A DNA stretch of 55,031 nt from DATMNR01 sp963702765 (GTDB taxonomy: Bacteria > Chloroflexota > Ktedonobacteria > Ktedonobacterales > Ktedonobacteraceae), in contig CAVPEB010000032.1 of the NCBI GenBank assembly GCA_963702765.1, positions 1-55,031 on the forward strand, read 5' to 3'. Positions 17,728 through 26,852 of the stretch are shown here, piece after piece (within the stretch, counting starts at the first letter, position 1; every line of letters begins with the position of its first letter). The translations under genes and the position numbers were made by a program. The notes beneath the pieces are model-generated. The model was given only the letters and a program-made list of their open reading frames with translations. It had not been told where the DNA came from and made no database searches.

Positions 17728-18101
17728 GAACATTCGAATGCAACCCGTGGTACCACCCTGATTGGACCTGCACCGCGTCAAACAATTACGCGGATAGGTT
17801 TCCCACTTACCAGGCACGGAATATACTGTTGAGAGTTCACCAATTCAAATGTTTTGGCAAATCTCTCCAATAGGCGTATATTCGATGCCTTGCCCGTTGA
17901 TAACGGTGGGCTTCCGGCAAGAATTACTGGCTACTTCAATCGATGTAACGTTCGTCCCGCGTCGAAGTCTGATAAACTCGATGTATCAGACTAGAGGGTG
18001 GCTTTTCATGCAATTCCATAAGCCAGGCTTTCACCATCCCCGGCTCGCTAATACTGTTATCAACATGTATTCGTCCCTCGTGACGACATATCATATGCGA
18101 T
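17692..18101 (-). promoter_or_regulatory. T-box riboswitch, alaS leader
   Basis: Read on the minus strand, the leader has the stem I landmarks of T-boxes (GCGAGCCGGGGA, then GGTGAAAGCC). It also has the T-box core AGGGTGGTACCACGGG at 17759-17744, whose TGG pairs with the uncharged tRNA end, and a strong terminator at 17727-17692. A specifier candidate is GCC (Ala) at 18002-18000, followed by ACCC at the 3' side of stem I. Uncharged tRNA-Ala should stabilise the antiterminator and allow alaS transcription. The 5' end is set from the promoter and is approximate. Confidence 0.93.
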
Positions 18102-18107
18102 GTGTCA

Positions 18108-18137
18108 AGTATACATACAGATGACAAAATTTGTCAA
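18108..18137 (-). promoter_or_regulatory. alaS promoter
   Basis: On the minus strand TTGACA (18137-18132) and TATACT (18113-18108) are separated by 18 bases, close to the vegetative sigma consensus. This places transcription start near 18101, just upstream of T-box stem I. Confidence 0.7.
18122..18136. promoter_or_regulatory. 15-bp palindrome between the alaS and menF promoters
   Basis: TGACAAA-A-TTTGTCA is a perfect palindrome with one central base. It overlaps the alaS -35 box and ends two bases before the menF -35 box. It is well placed to be an operator affecting both divergent promoters. No regulator is identified. Confidence 0.45.
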
Positions 18138-18167
18138 TTGGCACTCTTTTACTATGTCAGATACAAT
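18138..18167 (+). promoter_or_regulatory. menF promoter
   Basis: TTGGCA (18138-18143) and TACAAT (18162-18167) are 18 bases apart, a near-consensus vegetative promoter. The start would be near 18174, giving a leader of about 9 bases to ATG 18183 or 66 bases to ATG 18240. Confidence 0.65.
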
Positions 18168-18182
18168 ATATAGAGAACATAG

Positions 18183-19742
18183 ATGACTTTACAGTGGGCT
18201 AAATTGGCCCATTCTCTAGGTATCGAGCTAAACAGAAATATGAATGTAGAAATATCCAATCCGCTTAAGGGGCAAAAGTCGGCTGAACCAGTGCAATTGC
18301 CTTTTACTCTTGACCATAAATTACTAATCAAAACCTTACAGGAAGCAATCAACCGTTCTACACAACAACAACGAACTATTCTTGCCAGCTTCACACAAAA
18401 AATTGAGTGGCACGACACAATCCAGGCTTTTAGCGGCGCAAGACTGGCGAGTCTGGGAGAGTGCTTTTTCTGGGAGCAGCCAGCTGAGCAAACAGCGCTT
18501 ATCGGGATAGGCACTGCAACAACGATTGAAACCAGTGGAACTGCATGTTTTACGGATTCTGCTATAGCGTGGCGTGCCTTGATGAATGATGCTGTTACTT
18601 CCTATGCATCAGGAACAGAGCCTATCTCAGGCAGTGGCCCTGTACTCTTCGGCGGTTTCGCCTTTGATACGCAATCACCACGCACGCAACTCTGGTCCAG
18701 GTTCCCGGACGGCCTCCTCATTTTACCCCGATATCTGTTGAGCTACAATGCCGATCATGTCTCTTTAACTATCAATAAAATGATGCAGGCAACCAATTCT
18801 TGCGAGTTACACGCACAACAGATTGAAGAAGAGTTGGGCAAATTGCATGTCGCCATTCAACAAAGCTCAAACATGCCATTAGATCAACCCACCAGTCATA
18901 TTTCCATCTATGAGAGTCGACCAGCCTCCGAATGGATGAAAATAGTATCAAATGTCGTCGAAAAAATTCGGCAAGGAACATTTGAGAAAGTCGTGCTCGC
19001 GCGCGACACTCAGTTAGTGCTCGACGATCCAACGGAAACGTTTGATATCATTTCCACTCTTCAAAGATTGCGTGAAAACTATCCAGGCGCTTACGTCTTT
19101 GCCATACAACGTGGAGATAGCTTCTTCATTGGCGCAACACCTGAACGTCTTGTGCTGGCACAGGATGGCAAGATACACACAATGGCGCTAGCCGGCTCAG
19201 TACGACGTGGGGAAACAGAAGATGAAGATACACAGCTTGGCGCAGAGCTATTGCACAGCGACAAAAATATCAATGAACATGTCATCGTCGTATCCATGGT
19301 GCAGGAGGCGTTGAAGCAGCATTGTACTAACGTGCAAGTCTCTACGTCACCCCAGCTATTGAAGCTAAAGAATTTGCAGCATCTACAAACTCCCATCACC
19401 GGTGATCTGATCCCGGGACGTTGCATTCTCGATGTCATCTCAGAGTTGCATCCCACACCCGCGGTAGGAGGCTTTCCACGCGACACTGCCCTTGAAGAGA
19501 TCCGCAACACTGAAAAGCTAGATAGAGGCTGGTATGCTGGGCCTCTTGGTTGGATTGGCGCTAGCGGTCATGGTGAGTTTGCAGTTGCTTTGCGGTCAGG
19601 CCTGGTAGCAAGCCATAAGGCTACTCTCTTTGCGGGATGCGGCATCGTTTCAAGTTCTGATCCTCAGATTGAGTATGAAGAGTCATGGTGGAAATTTCAA
19701 GTGATGGTGCGTGGTCTGGGTGGAAGTAATCAAGGGTATTAA
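18183..19742 (+). CDS. menF: Isochorismate synthase
   Basis: 519 residues, chorismate-binding fold. The C-terminal two thirds carry the family blocks: FEKVVLARD, FIGATPERLV, ALAGSVRRG, LQTPITGDL, HPTPAVGGFPRD and the metal-binding EYEESWWKFQ end. It converts chorismate to isochorismate, the first step of menaquinone synthesis. The immediate follow-on by menD two bases later settles MenF over anthranilate or salicylate enzymes. The start is uncertain: ATG 18183 is only about nine bases past the predicted transcription start, and ATG 18240 (MNVEISNPLKG) is an alternative; neither has a good ribosome site. Confidence 0.92.
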   Translation: MTLQWAKLAHSLGIELNRNMNVEISNPLKGQKSAEPVQLPFTLDHKLLIKTLQEAINRSTQQQRTILASFTQKIEWHDTIQAFSGARLASLGECFFWEQPAEQTALIGIGTATTIETSGTACFTDSAIAWRALMNDAVTSYASGTEPISGSGPVLFGGFAFDTQSPRTQLWSRFPDGLLILPRYLLSYNADHVSLTINKMMQATNSCELHAQQIEEELGKLHVAIQQSSNMPLDQPTSHISIYESRPASEWMKIVSNVVEKIRQGTFEKVVLARDTQLVLDDPTETFDIISTLQRLRENYPGAYVFAIQRGDSFFIGATPERLVLAQDGKIHTMALAGSVRRGETEDEDTQLGAELLHSDKNINEHVIVVSMVQEALKQHCTNVQVSTSPQLLKLKNLQHLQTPITGDLIPGRCILDVISELHPTPAVGGFPRDTALEEIRNTEKLDRGWYAGPLGWIGASGHGEFAVALRSGLVASHKATLFAGCGIVSSSDPQIEYEESWWKFQVMVRGLGGSNQGY

Positions 19743-19744
19743 AT

Positions 19745-21600
19745 ATGTCAATTGAATCAATCGTGACACAAGACGCTGCAAATCCCGCCTATATCTATGC
19801 TGTCGTGTTTGTGGATGAATTGCAAAGAGCTGGTATACGAAATGTCGTCATTTGCCCTGGTTCCCGTTCGACCCCACTGGCTATGGCTTTTGCTTCACAA
19901 ACAGCTATTCGTACCTGGATGCATGTCGATGAACGCTCAGCTGCTTTCTTCGGGCTGGGAATGGCCAAAAAGTTACGTAAACCCGTTGCCTTACTCTGCA
20001 CATCGGGAACGGCGGCGGCCAACTTTTTACCTGCGCTTGTCGAAGCTACCTTAAGCCATGTTCCTCTACTTGTACTGACGGCCGATCGCCCTCACGAACT
20101 GCGCGACAATGGTGCGCCACAAAGTATCGACCAGAATCGTCTCTATGGTACAAATGCCAAATGGTTTGTTGAGGTTGCTCTTCCTGAAGCAACAGATGCT
20201 GCTTTGCGCTATATTCGCACAATTGCAGACCGTGCTGTATCCGTTACTCAAGCTATTCCCTCGGGTCCAGTGCATCTAAATTTCCCATTTCGAGAGCCAT
20301 TAACGCCTGAACCAATTCACGGGCAATCACTCCCCCCAGTAGAACTGCGTGATCTCATCGCCTGGCAAGGAAGACCAGGCAATACTCCTTATACCCAGAT
20401 TCACGATACATCGCTGGGAACGACTGATATTTCGACTATAGGAAAAATCCAACACCTGGTAAGCGAGGCGCAACGTGGACTTATCATTGCTGGGCCAAAT
20501 GACGACCTCACGCTCACTGAACCACTTACGCGACTGGCTCAGTCGCTTGGCTATCCTATTCTGGCCGATCCACTTTCGCAACTGCGATGTGGTGTCTCCC
20601 AGCAAAGTATGGTACTCACCAGTTACGATGCTTTCTTGCGTATTGACACCTTTATCGAACGTGCGCAACCAGAACTCATCATTCGTTTTGGCGCTATGCC
20701 GACATCCAAGCCGTTACTGCTCTACTGAAGCTACATGCATCCACTCCCCTCGTGGTCATCGATGGCAATAACAGTTGGGAGGAACCAACGCAACTTGCAA
20801 GCCAGCTCATTCATGCCAATCCAACCGCACTTTGCAATGATCTCTTACATGCGATAGAACAACACCATACAGATGAAGAAATGCCATCAGTCGCATCTCG
20901 CGCATGGTTAAGACTGTGGCAAGATACAGACAAAATTACACAACAAGCACTACTCAATACCATCTATGATTTCAGAGAAATCTTTGAAGGAAGAGTTTTT
21001 AGTGAACTCGCAAATCTGTTACAAGACGGCACAACACTCTACGTTGGTAACAGCATGCCTGTGAGAGACCTGGATACCTTTTTCTGGTCTGGCGAACAGG
21101 ATATACGTATCATGGGTAACCGTGGCGCAAACGGCATTGATGGAGTTATTTCCAGTGCCCTGGGTGCAAGCGCTGTAGCCGGGAATGAACCGACAGTGCT
21201 GGTTCTTGGCGATCTCTCGTTCTTCCACGATCTCAATGGGCTATTAGCTGCCTGTTTGTATGAACTGAACCTGACTATCATTCTCATCAATAATGACGGA
21301 GGAGGTATCTTCTCATTCTTGCCTCAGGCTGCTCATCCAGAGCATTTCGAACAACTTTTTGGCACGCCAACGGGCCTGAATTTCCATCCTGTAGTGGAAA
21401 TGTATGGTGGGAGATTCCAAAGAGTTGATAATTGGGAGTCTTTTCGCAAAGCAGTCATTCAGGGACTGCATAGCAGCGGTTTAGATGTGATTGAGATACC
21501 CACCGAACGAACGGGCAACGTCAAAATGCACAGGCAACTCTGGGAGGTGATCCAGAAAGCGATTGCTGGAACGTCAGTGAGAGATTATGCATATGGGTAG
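19745..21600 (+). CDS. menD: 2-succinyl-5-enolpyruvyl-6-hydroxy-3-cyclohexene-1-carboxylate synthase, frameshifted
   Basis: MenD is a thiamine-diphosphate enzyme joining isochorismate and 2-oxoglutarate. The N-terminal part shows ICPGSRSTPLAMAF, TSGTAAANFLPA and LTADRPHELRDNGAPQ; it runs to RFGAMPTSKPLLLY and then hits a stop at 20726. The very next bases, one frame back, encode LKLHASTPLVVIDGNNSW and continue through the ThDP part (VLGDLSFFHDLNGL, INNDGGGIFSFL) to TAG 21600. A single missing C at about 20724-20727 explains the split; nothing else is lost. Two bases separate it from menF, and its end overlaps menH. Confidence 0.9.
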
Positions 21601-22439
21601 GACATTTGTGTACGTGAATGGTGTAAGGCTTGGAATTGAAGAGCGTGGTGAAACGAGAAACAACCATCAGACGCTCGTTTTGTTACATGGCTTTACAGGC
21701 AGTGCGGCTGGATGGGGACATCAAATGGATACATTGGCTGACTATGGTTTACGTATCATTGCGGTGGATATGCTTAGGTCATGGACAATCCGATGCTCCA
21801 GAAGATGCAAAACGTTATTCAATTGAGAACTGCCAGAAAGATATCCTGGCTATACTACAAGCACTGGGCGTAAAAAAGAGCCACGCTATCATCCTTGGCT
21901 ATTCGATGGGCGGTCGTATAGCGCTCTATATGGCATTCTCAGGATATTTTCGCGCGCTAATCCTGGAAAGCTCTTCACCTGGATTGGAAGACGCCGCTGA
22001 ACGTGAAGAGCGACGTGCAAGCGACGAAGCATTGGCTGCAAGTATAGAGCGTGAAGGAGTTCCAGCATTCGTAGAGCGTTGGGAACGAATACCATTGTTC
22101 GCAAGCCAGAAAACGCTTCCATCTGAATGTAGAGAGGCTTTACACCGGCAGCGATTACAAAATAACGCTACTGGTCTGGCTCAAAGTTTGCGTGGTGTAG
22201 GTACAGGTATACAGCCATCGTTGTATACACAATTGCCAACCTTGCACATACCAGTTCTGCTGATCGCTGGCGAACTCGATACAAAATTCACAACGATTGC
22301 AAAAAGCATGGCGCAGGCGCTACCGCAGTCACAACTGCATATCGTACTTGCTGCTGGTCATACAGTTCACCTGGAACAGCCACAGCTATTCACTTCCCTG
22401 GTTAGAGATTTTTGCCTATCACTGGTACATTCTTCATAA
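21587..22439 (+). CDS. menH: 2-succinyl-6-hydroxy-2,4-cyclohexadiene-1-carboxylate synthase (MenH), frameshifted
   Basis: Alpha/beta-hydrolase fold; it eliminates pyruvate from the MenD product. The N-terminal piece has VLLHGFTGSAAGW and ends with IIAVDML; then one surplus base near 21772-21776 shifts the frame, and GHGQSDAP continues in the next frame with the nucleophile elbow GYSMGG, the acid strand VLLIAGELDTKF and the histidine in AAGHTVHLEQP. The start overlaps the last codons of menD by 14 bases. ATG 21593 is an alternative start six bases on. menB follows after 18 bases. Without the indel it would be about 283 residues, normal for MenH. Confidence 0.87.
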
Positions 22440-22457
22440 AAAGAAAAGGAGCTTTAC

Positions 22458-23276
22458 ATGCAAGTAGAATGGGAAAATGTCCGCGACTATTCAGACATAA
22501 TCTTTGAAAAAGCCGATGGGATGGGAAAAATTACCATCAACCGTCCAGAAGTACGCAACGCTTTTCGGCCAGAAACACTCACAGAACTGATTGATGCCTT
22601 TACTCTATGTCGTGAAGACCCTGAGATTGGCGTGGTCATCCTCACTGGCGCAGGTGACAAAGCGTTCTGTTCTGGCGGTGATCAACGCGTTCGAGGACAT
22701 GGAGGCTATGTTGGTGGCGACGGAGTTCCTCGTTTGAACGCCCTGGACTTACAGAAGGTTATTAAATATCTTCCCAAACCAGTCATCGCTATGGTCGCAG
22801 GCTATGCTATTGGAGGTGGGCACGTACTACACCTGCTATGCGACCTGACTATCGCTGCTGACAACGCCAGGTTCGGGCAGACTGGTCCCAAAGTTGGTAG
22901 TTTTGATGCTGGTTGGGGAGCAACGTACATGGCACGCGTCGTCGGCCACAAAAAAGCCCGTGAGATCTGGTATTTATGCAGGCAATATACGGCTCAGGAA
23001 GCTCTGGATATGGGACTGGTTAACACTGTGGTTCCTTTGGAACGCCTGGAGGAAGAGACCATACAATGGGCACAGGAAATTCTTGAAAAAAGCCCGATTG
23101 CCCTGCGCTTCCTCAAAGCTGCATTCAACGCTGATACCGATGGCCTGGCTGGTATTCAAGAACTGGCTGGCGATGCCACCATGCTCTACTACATGACTGA
23201 AGAGGGTCAAGAGGGGAAAAACGCCTTCCTTGAGAAGCGCAAGCCCGATTTCTCTAGATTCCCACGTTTGCCATAG
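22458..23276 (+). CDS. menB: 1,4-dihydroxy-2-naphthoyl-CoA synthase
   Basis: 272 residues, crotonase superfamily with the MenB signature: ITINRPEVRNAFRPET, FCSGGDQRVRG, AGYAIGGGHVLH, FGQTGPKVGSFDAGWG, and the C-terminal EGKNAFLEKRKPDFS. It closes the naphthoquinol ring from succinylbenzoyl-CoA. The AAAGGAG site is seven bases before the ATG. It is intact, unlike its two upstream neighbours. It is followed by a short hairpin before menC, so menC may be partly independent. Confidence 0.96.
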   Translation: MQVEWENVRDYSDIIFEKADGMGKITINRPEVRNAFRPETLTELIDAFTLCREDPEIGVVILTGAGDKAFCSGGDQRVRGHGGYVGGDGVPRLNALDLQKVIKYLPKPVIAMVAGYAIGGGHVLHLLCDLTIAADNARFGQTGPKVGSFDAGWGATYMARVVGHKKAREIWYLCRQYTAQEALDMGLVNTVVPLERLEEETIQWAQEILEKSPIALRFLKAAFNADTDGLAGIQELAGDATMLYYMTEEGQEGKNAFLEKRKPDFSRFPRLP

Positions 23277-23313
23277 TTTTCTGTCTAACTTGATGTGGCA
23301 TACATATTGAGCC

Positions 23314-23334
23314 GGGCATCCGCAAGGGATGCCC
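23314..23334. repeat. Short intergenic hairpin between menB and menC
   Basis: GGGCATCC and GGATGCCC pair across a GCAAG loop. The style (short GC-rich palindrome with a GCAA loop) is that of small intergenic repeats. Without a U tract it is not a convincing terminator. Confidence 0.55.
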
Positions 23335-23385
23335 CTACATTTCACATGTCAATTGAAATTTGACAGACTAATAAGCCCCAACTTT

Positions 23386-24504
23386 ATGAAAATCAGTGAT
23401 ATCCAGTGGCATACGTATCGACTACCATTCCTGCACAACTTTCACACCGCTCATGGCGTTTTGGACACTCGAGAGGGAATGATTGTACAAGTGACCACCA
23501 ACGAGGGAGTCACAGGTGTTGGAGAGATAGCTCCGCTCCCAACGTTCATTGGGGGCAGCCTCACCGATGCCTACTCGCTTCTTCCGGAACTGAATGGTCA
23601 TCTGTACCATACAACACTATATGAAGCCTTAGATATGCTGGCAGCAGAGCAGGTATCTACAAAGTCCGCCTCTACACTATGCGGATTGGAAATCGCGCTA
23701 TTCGATGCACTGGGCAAAACAATTGATCGCAGTGTCTCAACACTGCTTGCACCATCCGAATTCACGCCACGGGCAGCTGTGCCTGTTAATGCAGTTATAA
23801 GCGCCAAAGAAACGACAATAGCAGCCACGACTGCACTGAATGCTAAACAGAACGGCTTTTCCTGCGTAAAGCTCAAAGTTGGTCTAGGGTTAAGCATCAG
23901 TGAAGAGGTAGAGCGTATAGCAATGGTGCGTGATGCTATCGGACCTACGATGCACCTGCGCCTGGATGCGAATGAAGCCTGGCAATTTGAGGAGGCTATC
24001 GCTATTCTCTCTCAAAGCGTGCCATACGACATTCAATATATCGAGCAGCCCCTGAAAGCTCAAGATCTTGTGGGAATGCATACGCTACGTCAGGAAATAC
24101 TGATTCCGATTGCTGTTGATGAAGCAGTACACGATCTGGAGAGCGTTCATCTCGTTCTCGACCACGAGGTAGCCGACATTCTGATAATTAAACCTCAACT
24201 TGCTGGCGGGCTACGTATTGCACAGCAAATGATTCGAGCCGCATCAGAGAGAGGAGTTGGCTGTGTTATTACAAGCACGATCGAAGCAGGTATTGGTCTT
24301 GCGGCTGAACTACATCTCGCTGCTGCATCTCCCCGGGTAACGCTTGAATGTGGTTTAGCTACGCTTCCCTCATTGGTGGACGATCTTCTCGTCGAAGAGT
24401 TGCTTGTTCGCGATGGTTTCCTGGAAGTTCCAATAGGCCCTGGCCTAGGTGTCGAGCTGGATCAACAAGCATTGCATAAATATATCCAAAGAGGTTTATA
24501 TTAA
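23386..24504 (+). CDS. menC: o-Succinylbenzoate synthase
   Basis: About 372 residues from ATG 23386 (MKISDIQWHTYRLPF), which matches the usual enolase-superfamily start; in-frame sequence upstream to 23329 is not family-like. The catalytic set is visible: CVKLKVG (KxK), LRLDANEAW and IEQPL metal ligands, AVDEAV and the second lysine in IIKPQLAGG. It dehydrates the MenH product to o-succinylbenzoate. Dipeptide epimerases share this fold, so the assignment rests on the men cluster. No clear ribosome site is seen. Confidence 0.87.
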   Translation: MKISDIQWHTYRLPFLHNFHTAHGVLDTREGMIVQVTTNEGVTGVGEIAPLPTFIGGSLTDAYSLLPELNGHLYHTTLYEALDMLAAEQVSTKSASTLCGLEIALFDALGKTIDRSVSTLLAPSEFTPRAAVPVNAVISAKETTIAATTALNAKQNGFSCVKLKVGLGLSISEEVERIAMVRDAIGPTMHLRLDANEAWQFEEAIAILSQSVPYDIQYIEQPLKAQDLVGMHTLRQEILIPIAVDEAVHDLESVHLVLDHEVADILIIKPQLAGGLRIAQQMIRAASERGVGCVITSTIEAGIGLAAELHLAAASPRVTLECGLATLPSLVDDLLVEELLVRDGFLEVPIGPGLGVELDQQALHKYIQRGLY

Positions 24505-24727
24505 CCCCCCTTACTATATCGTCAATGTCCAAAGTCCCTTGTTTCACAACGTGTTTATACTATCACATTTCCTGAATATACCGTCTTTATTATCAAGCCG
24601 TGTTATCATATGCACAGTAGATTTATACTTTTTCAGCGAACGACGGGAAAGCTGAATACAGTACTATGTTCTCTGTGGATGGTCTTTGAAACCATCTACA
24701 AGATTAAAAGGAGTCGAGAATAAGTTT

Positions 24728-25462
24728 ATGAGTAAAAAGTTAGCCGGATCAGTTTGCATCATTACCGGAGCCAGTTCAGGAATCGGCAGAGCATCTGCAC
24801 TTGCATTAGCGAGTGAAGGAGCCAATCTTGTATTGACAGCCCGTAGGAAGCACCGTCTGGATGAAGTGGTGGAGACAATTCAGGCAGCAGGTGGTCAAGC
24901 AATTGCGGTAGTTGGAGATGTCCGTGAAGAAGAAACAGCCACACGAGCCATCGCTGCCGCAAAAGAGCAGTTCGGAAAAGTTGATATCCTCATCAATAAT
25001 GTTGGCATCGGAATCTATAAGTCACTCGTAGACACCAGTGCCATAGATTACGATGCAATGGTAGATAGCAACGTACGCTCCACGTTTTTGTTTACTCGAC
25101 ATACGGTCCCGGTGATGATTGAGCAGAAATCAGGCACAATTCTTATGATTTCATCCATGGCGGGTATTTACGGCTTTGCCGGCGAAGCGGTATATTGTGC
25201 AACAAAATTTGCTCAAGTCGGTTTTGCACAGGCATTAGACAAGGAGTTGCGTCAGTATGGAATTAAGGTAGGCGTAATTTGTCCTGGTGGTGTTAAGACT
25301 GAATTCGCGCTGGGCACGGGACGGACTGACGAAAGCGTTGCTCAATCAGGCTGGCTTGACCCTGAGGATGTTGCGAGCGCTGTACTTCTAGCATGTACAC
25401 AGTCCTCTCATTCGCGCATCATCGAGATACAAATGCGTTCAATGTCTGAGGCACTGGCATAA
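24728..25462 (+). CDS. Short-chain dehydrogenase/reductase
   Basis: About 244 residues, classical SDR. The nucleotide-binding TGASSGIG, the NNVG strand-4 motif, catalytic serine in MISSMAG and the YCATK active site are intact. An arginine pair after strand 2 (TARRKHR) favours NADP(H). AAAGGAG at 24709-24715 is 12 bases before ATG 24728; ATG 24686 would start before that site. The substrate is unknown. It follows menC by 223 bases without a clear shared promoter, so a role in quinone synthesis is not shown. Confidence 0.88.
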   Translation: MSKKLAGSVCIITGASSGIGRASALALASEGANLVLTARRKHRLDEVVETIQAAGGQAIAVVGDVREEETATRAIAAAKEQFGKVDILINNVGIGIYKSLVDTSAIDYDAMVDSNVRSTFLFTRHTVPVMIEQKSGTILMISSMAGIYGFAGEAVYCATKFAQVGFAQALDKELRQYGIKVGVICPGGVKTEFALGTGRTDESVAQSGWLDPEDVASAVLLACTQSSHSRIIEIQMRSMSEALA

Positions 25463-25481
25463 AATAGAGTAACAGATTTTA

Positions 25482-25543
25482 CATGAAAGGGTGTAGGGTT
25501 TTGCCTGGCAAGACTGCCAGGCAAAACCCTACACCCTTTCATG
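25482..25543. repeat. Long perfect hairpin after the SDR gene
   Basis: Two 29-base arms (25482-25510 and 25515-25543) are exactly complementary around the loop AGAC. The arm reads through GTGTAGGGTTTTGCCTGGCA. It is 19 bases after the SDR stop. Like the repeat at 13719 it is a perfect palindrome immediately after a gene, with no U tract. Confidence 0.85.
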
Positions 25544-25639
25544 CCTTCTCATTTCTGATCTAACAATGCATTTTCATCGTACAGTTAACAAGAGTAAGAA
25601 AAAGTTGCTCAAATTACCAAAAAAATCCAGGAGAGATAT

Positions 25640-25936
25640 ATGTACGTATCTATTCGACGAGCAAAAGCCCAGGATTACGCGTCAGACGAAATCGTTCGGC
25701 GTGCAAGTGAAGAACTTTTGCCTCAACTCAAAACGATTGCAGGATTCGTTTCGTACGACATTCTGATGCTAGAAGATGAGACCTTGATGACAATCAGTAT
25801 ATTTGACTCAAAAGACGCAGTAGAAGAGTCCAACCAGCTTTTTGTCAACTGGGCTAAAGGCTTTGATCTTGCATCACTCATCTACGGAACACCTGAACTT
25901 TCAGTCGGCGAAGTGGTGTTTCAGCAGTCAAGGTAG
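25640..25936 (+). CDS. ABM-like dimeric alpha/beta-barrel protein
   Basis: 98 residues. The alternation MYVSIRRAK, ASEELLPQLKTIAGFVSYDIL, TLMTISIFDSKDAVEESNQL and VGEVVFQQ resembles small antibiotic-biosynthesis-monooxygenase/EthD-type ferredoxin-like folds, which dimerise and may oxidise or bind aromatics. The similarity is by pattern only, so the function is open. GGAGAGATAT precedes the ATG. It sits alone between a hairpin and a convergent gene. Confidence 0.6.
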   Translation: MYVSIRRAKAQDYASDEIVRRASEELLPQLKTIAGFVSYDILMLEDETLMTISIFDSKDAVEESNQLFVNWAKGFDLASLIYGTPELSVGEVVFQQSR

Positions 25937-26033
25937 ATATGCCTTCACAAAAAATGAAGCCTGATAGCATACCACTCTCAGACTTTATTTTTTGATCTTC
26001 AACTATGAGATCAGTTCTCAAATCACTTGACTC

Positions 26034-26807
26034 TCAGCGAACGCCCATGACAACGCGATTGCCAAGATGCTGCCAGATAACGCCAACTTCGCGAAAACCC
26101 GCGTCTCTTAGTGCTGCTTCGTGCAATTCTACAATCGGATGCGAATCATGGTGCGCTCCGTCAATGATGCGGCGCTGTCGCTCAGCAAAGAGATCATCCA
26201 TGCCCGGCTCGCGTTTGAGATTCTCCCACCATTCGCTCCACCCTTCTGTGCCACTGTGTATTGCAATGTCTCTGGTCACTCGCTCCGGCACAAACTCGTC
26301 TACCTTGCGAAAGTTTGGCATGTGCGGCCCAAACTCAAATTCATCGCCGTTCAGAAAAACTCCGCCTGATCGTACCAGCTTGCCCAATCGGTGATACACT
26401 TGCACCAGTGTGCTCGGAGTCAACCAATGGAGAGCTGTCGTGCTTAAAACTGCATCCACATGTTCTTCCCCAAGTTGAGTATGCCACGCGGGATCTCGCA
26501 GGTCCACTTCTACCCATCGCAATCGGTCTTGCATGTCACCCAGTTCTTTTTGTCCTAATAACAGTAAGACAGGATCAAAATCCACTGCAACACAACGGGC
26601 CTGTGGGAAGCGTTGTAAGAGGCGCTGGCTGATCGACCCGGGTCCACAGGCAAGGTCAAGGGCGACAAATTTTTCGGGTAAAAGAGCTTCTAGCACGTCG
26701 AGCATCGCTGTAAAACGTTGCTCTCGATCGGGCAGGTAGCCACTTTGTTGCCTATCCCAGCGTTGTATCCATTCATGCCAGTTCAAGTTTGGAGTTTCAC
26801 CAGACAT
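26034..26807 (-). CDS. Class I SAM-dependent methyltransferase
   Basis: 257 residues. Motif I VALDLACGPGSISQRLLQ, the acidic end of strand 2 (VAVDFDP), and VDAVLSTTALHWL of motif II/III give a standard Rossmann methyltransferase, closest in style to trans-aconitate methyltransferase-like proteins. The substrate is unknown. It is the last of four co-directional genes (holB, enoyl-CoA hydratase, methyltransferase-like, this one); the gap from the previous gene is 45 bases. AAAGGAAA precedes the ATG. Confidence 0.85.
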   Translation of the reverse strand: MSGETPNLNWHEWIQRWDRQQSGYLPDREQRFTAMLDVLEALLPEKFVALDLACGPGSISQRLLQRFPQARCVAVDFDPVLLLLGQKELGDMQDRLRWVEVDLRDPAWHTQLGEEHVDAVLSTTALHWLTPSTLVQVYHRLGKLVRSGGVFLNGDEFEFGPHMPNFRKVDEFVPERVTRDIAIHSGTEGWSEWWENLKREPGMDDLFAERQRRIIDGAHHDSHPIVELHEAALRDAGFREVGVIWQHLGNRVVMGVR

Positions 26808-26852
26808 TTTCAGATTTCCTTTGTCTATCCAATCATATACAACAAAACCTAT

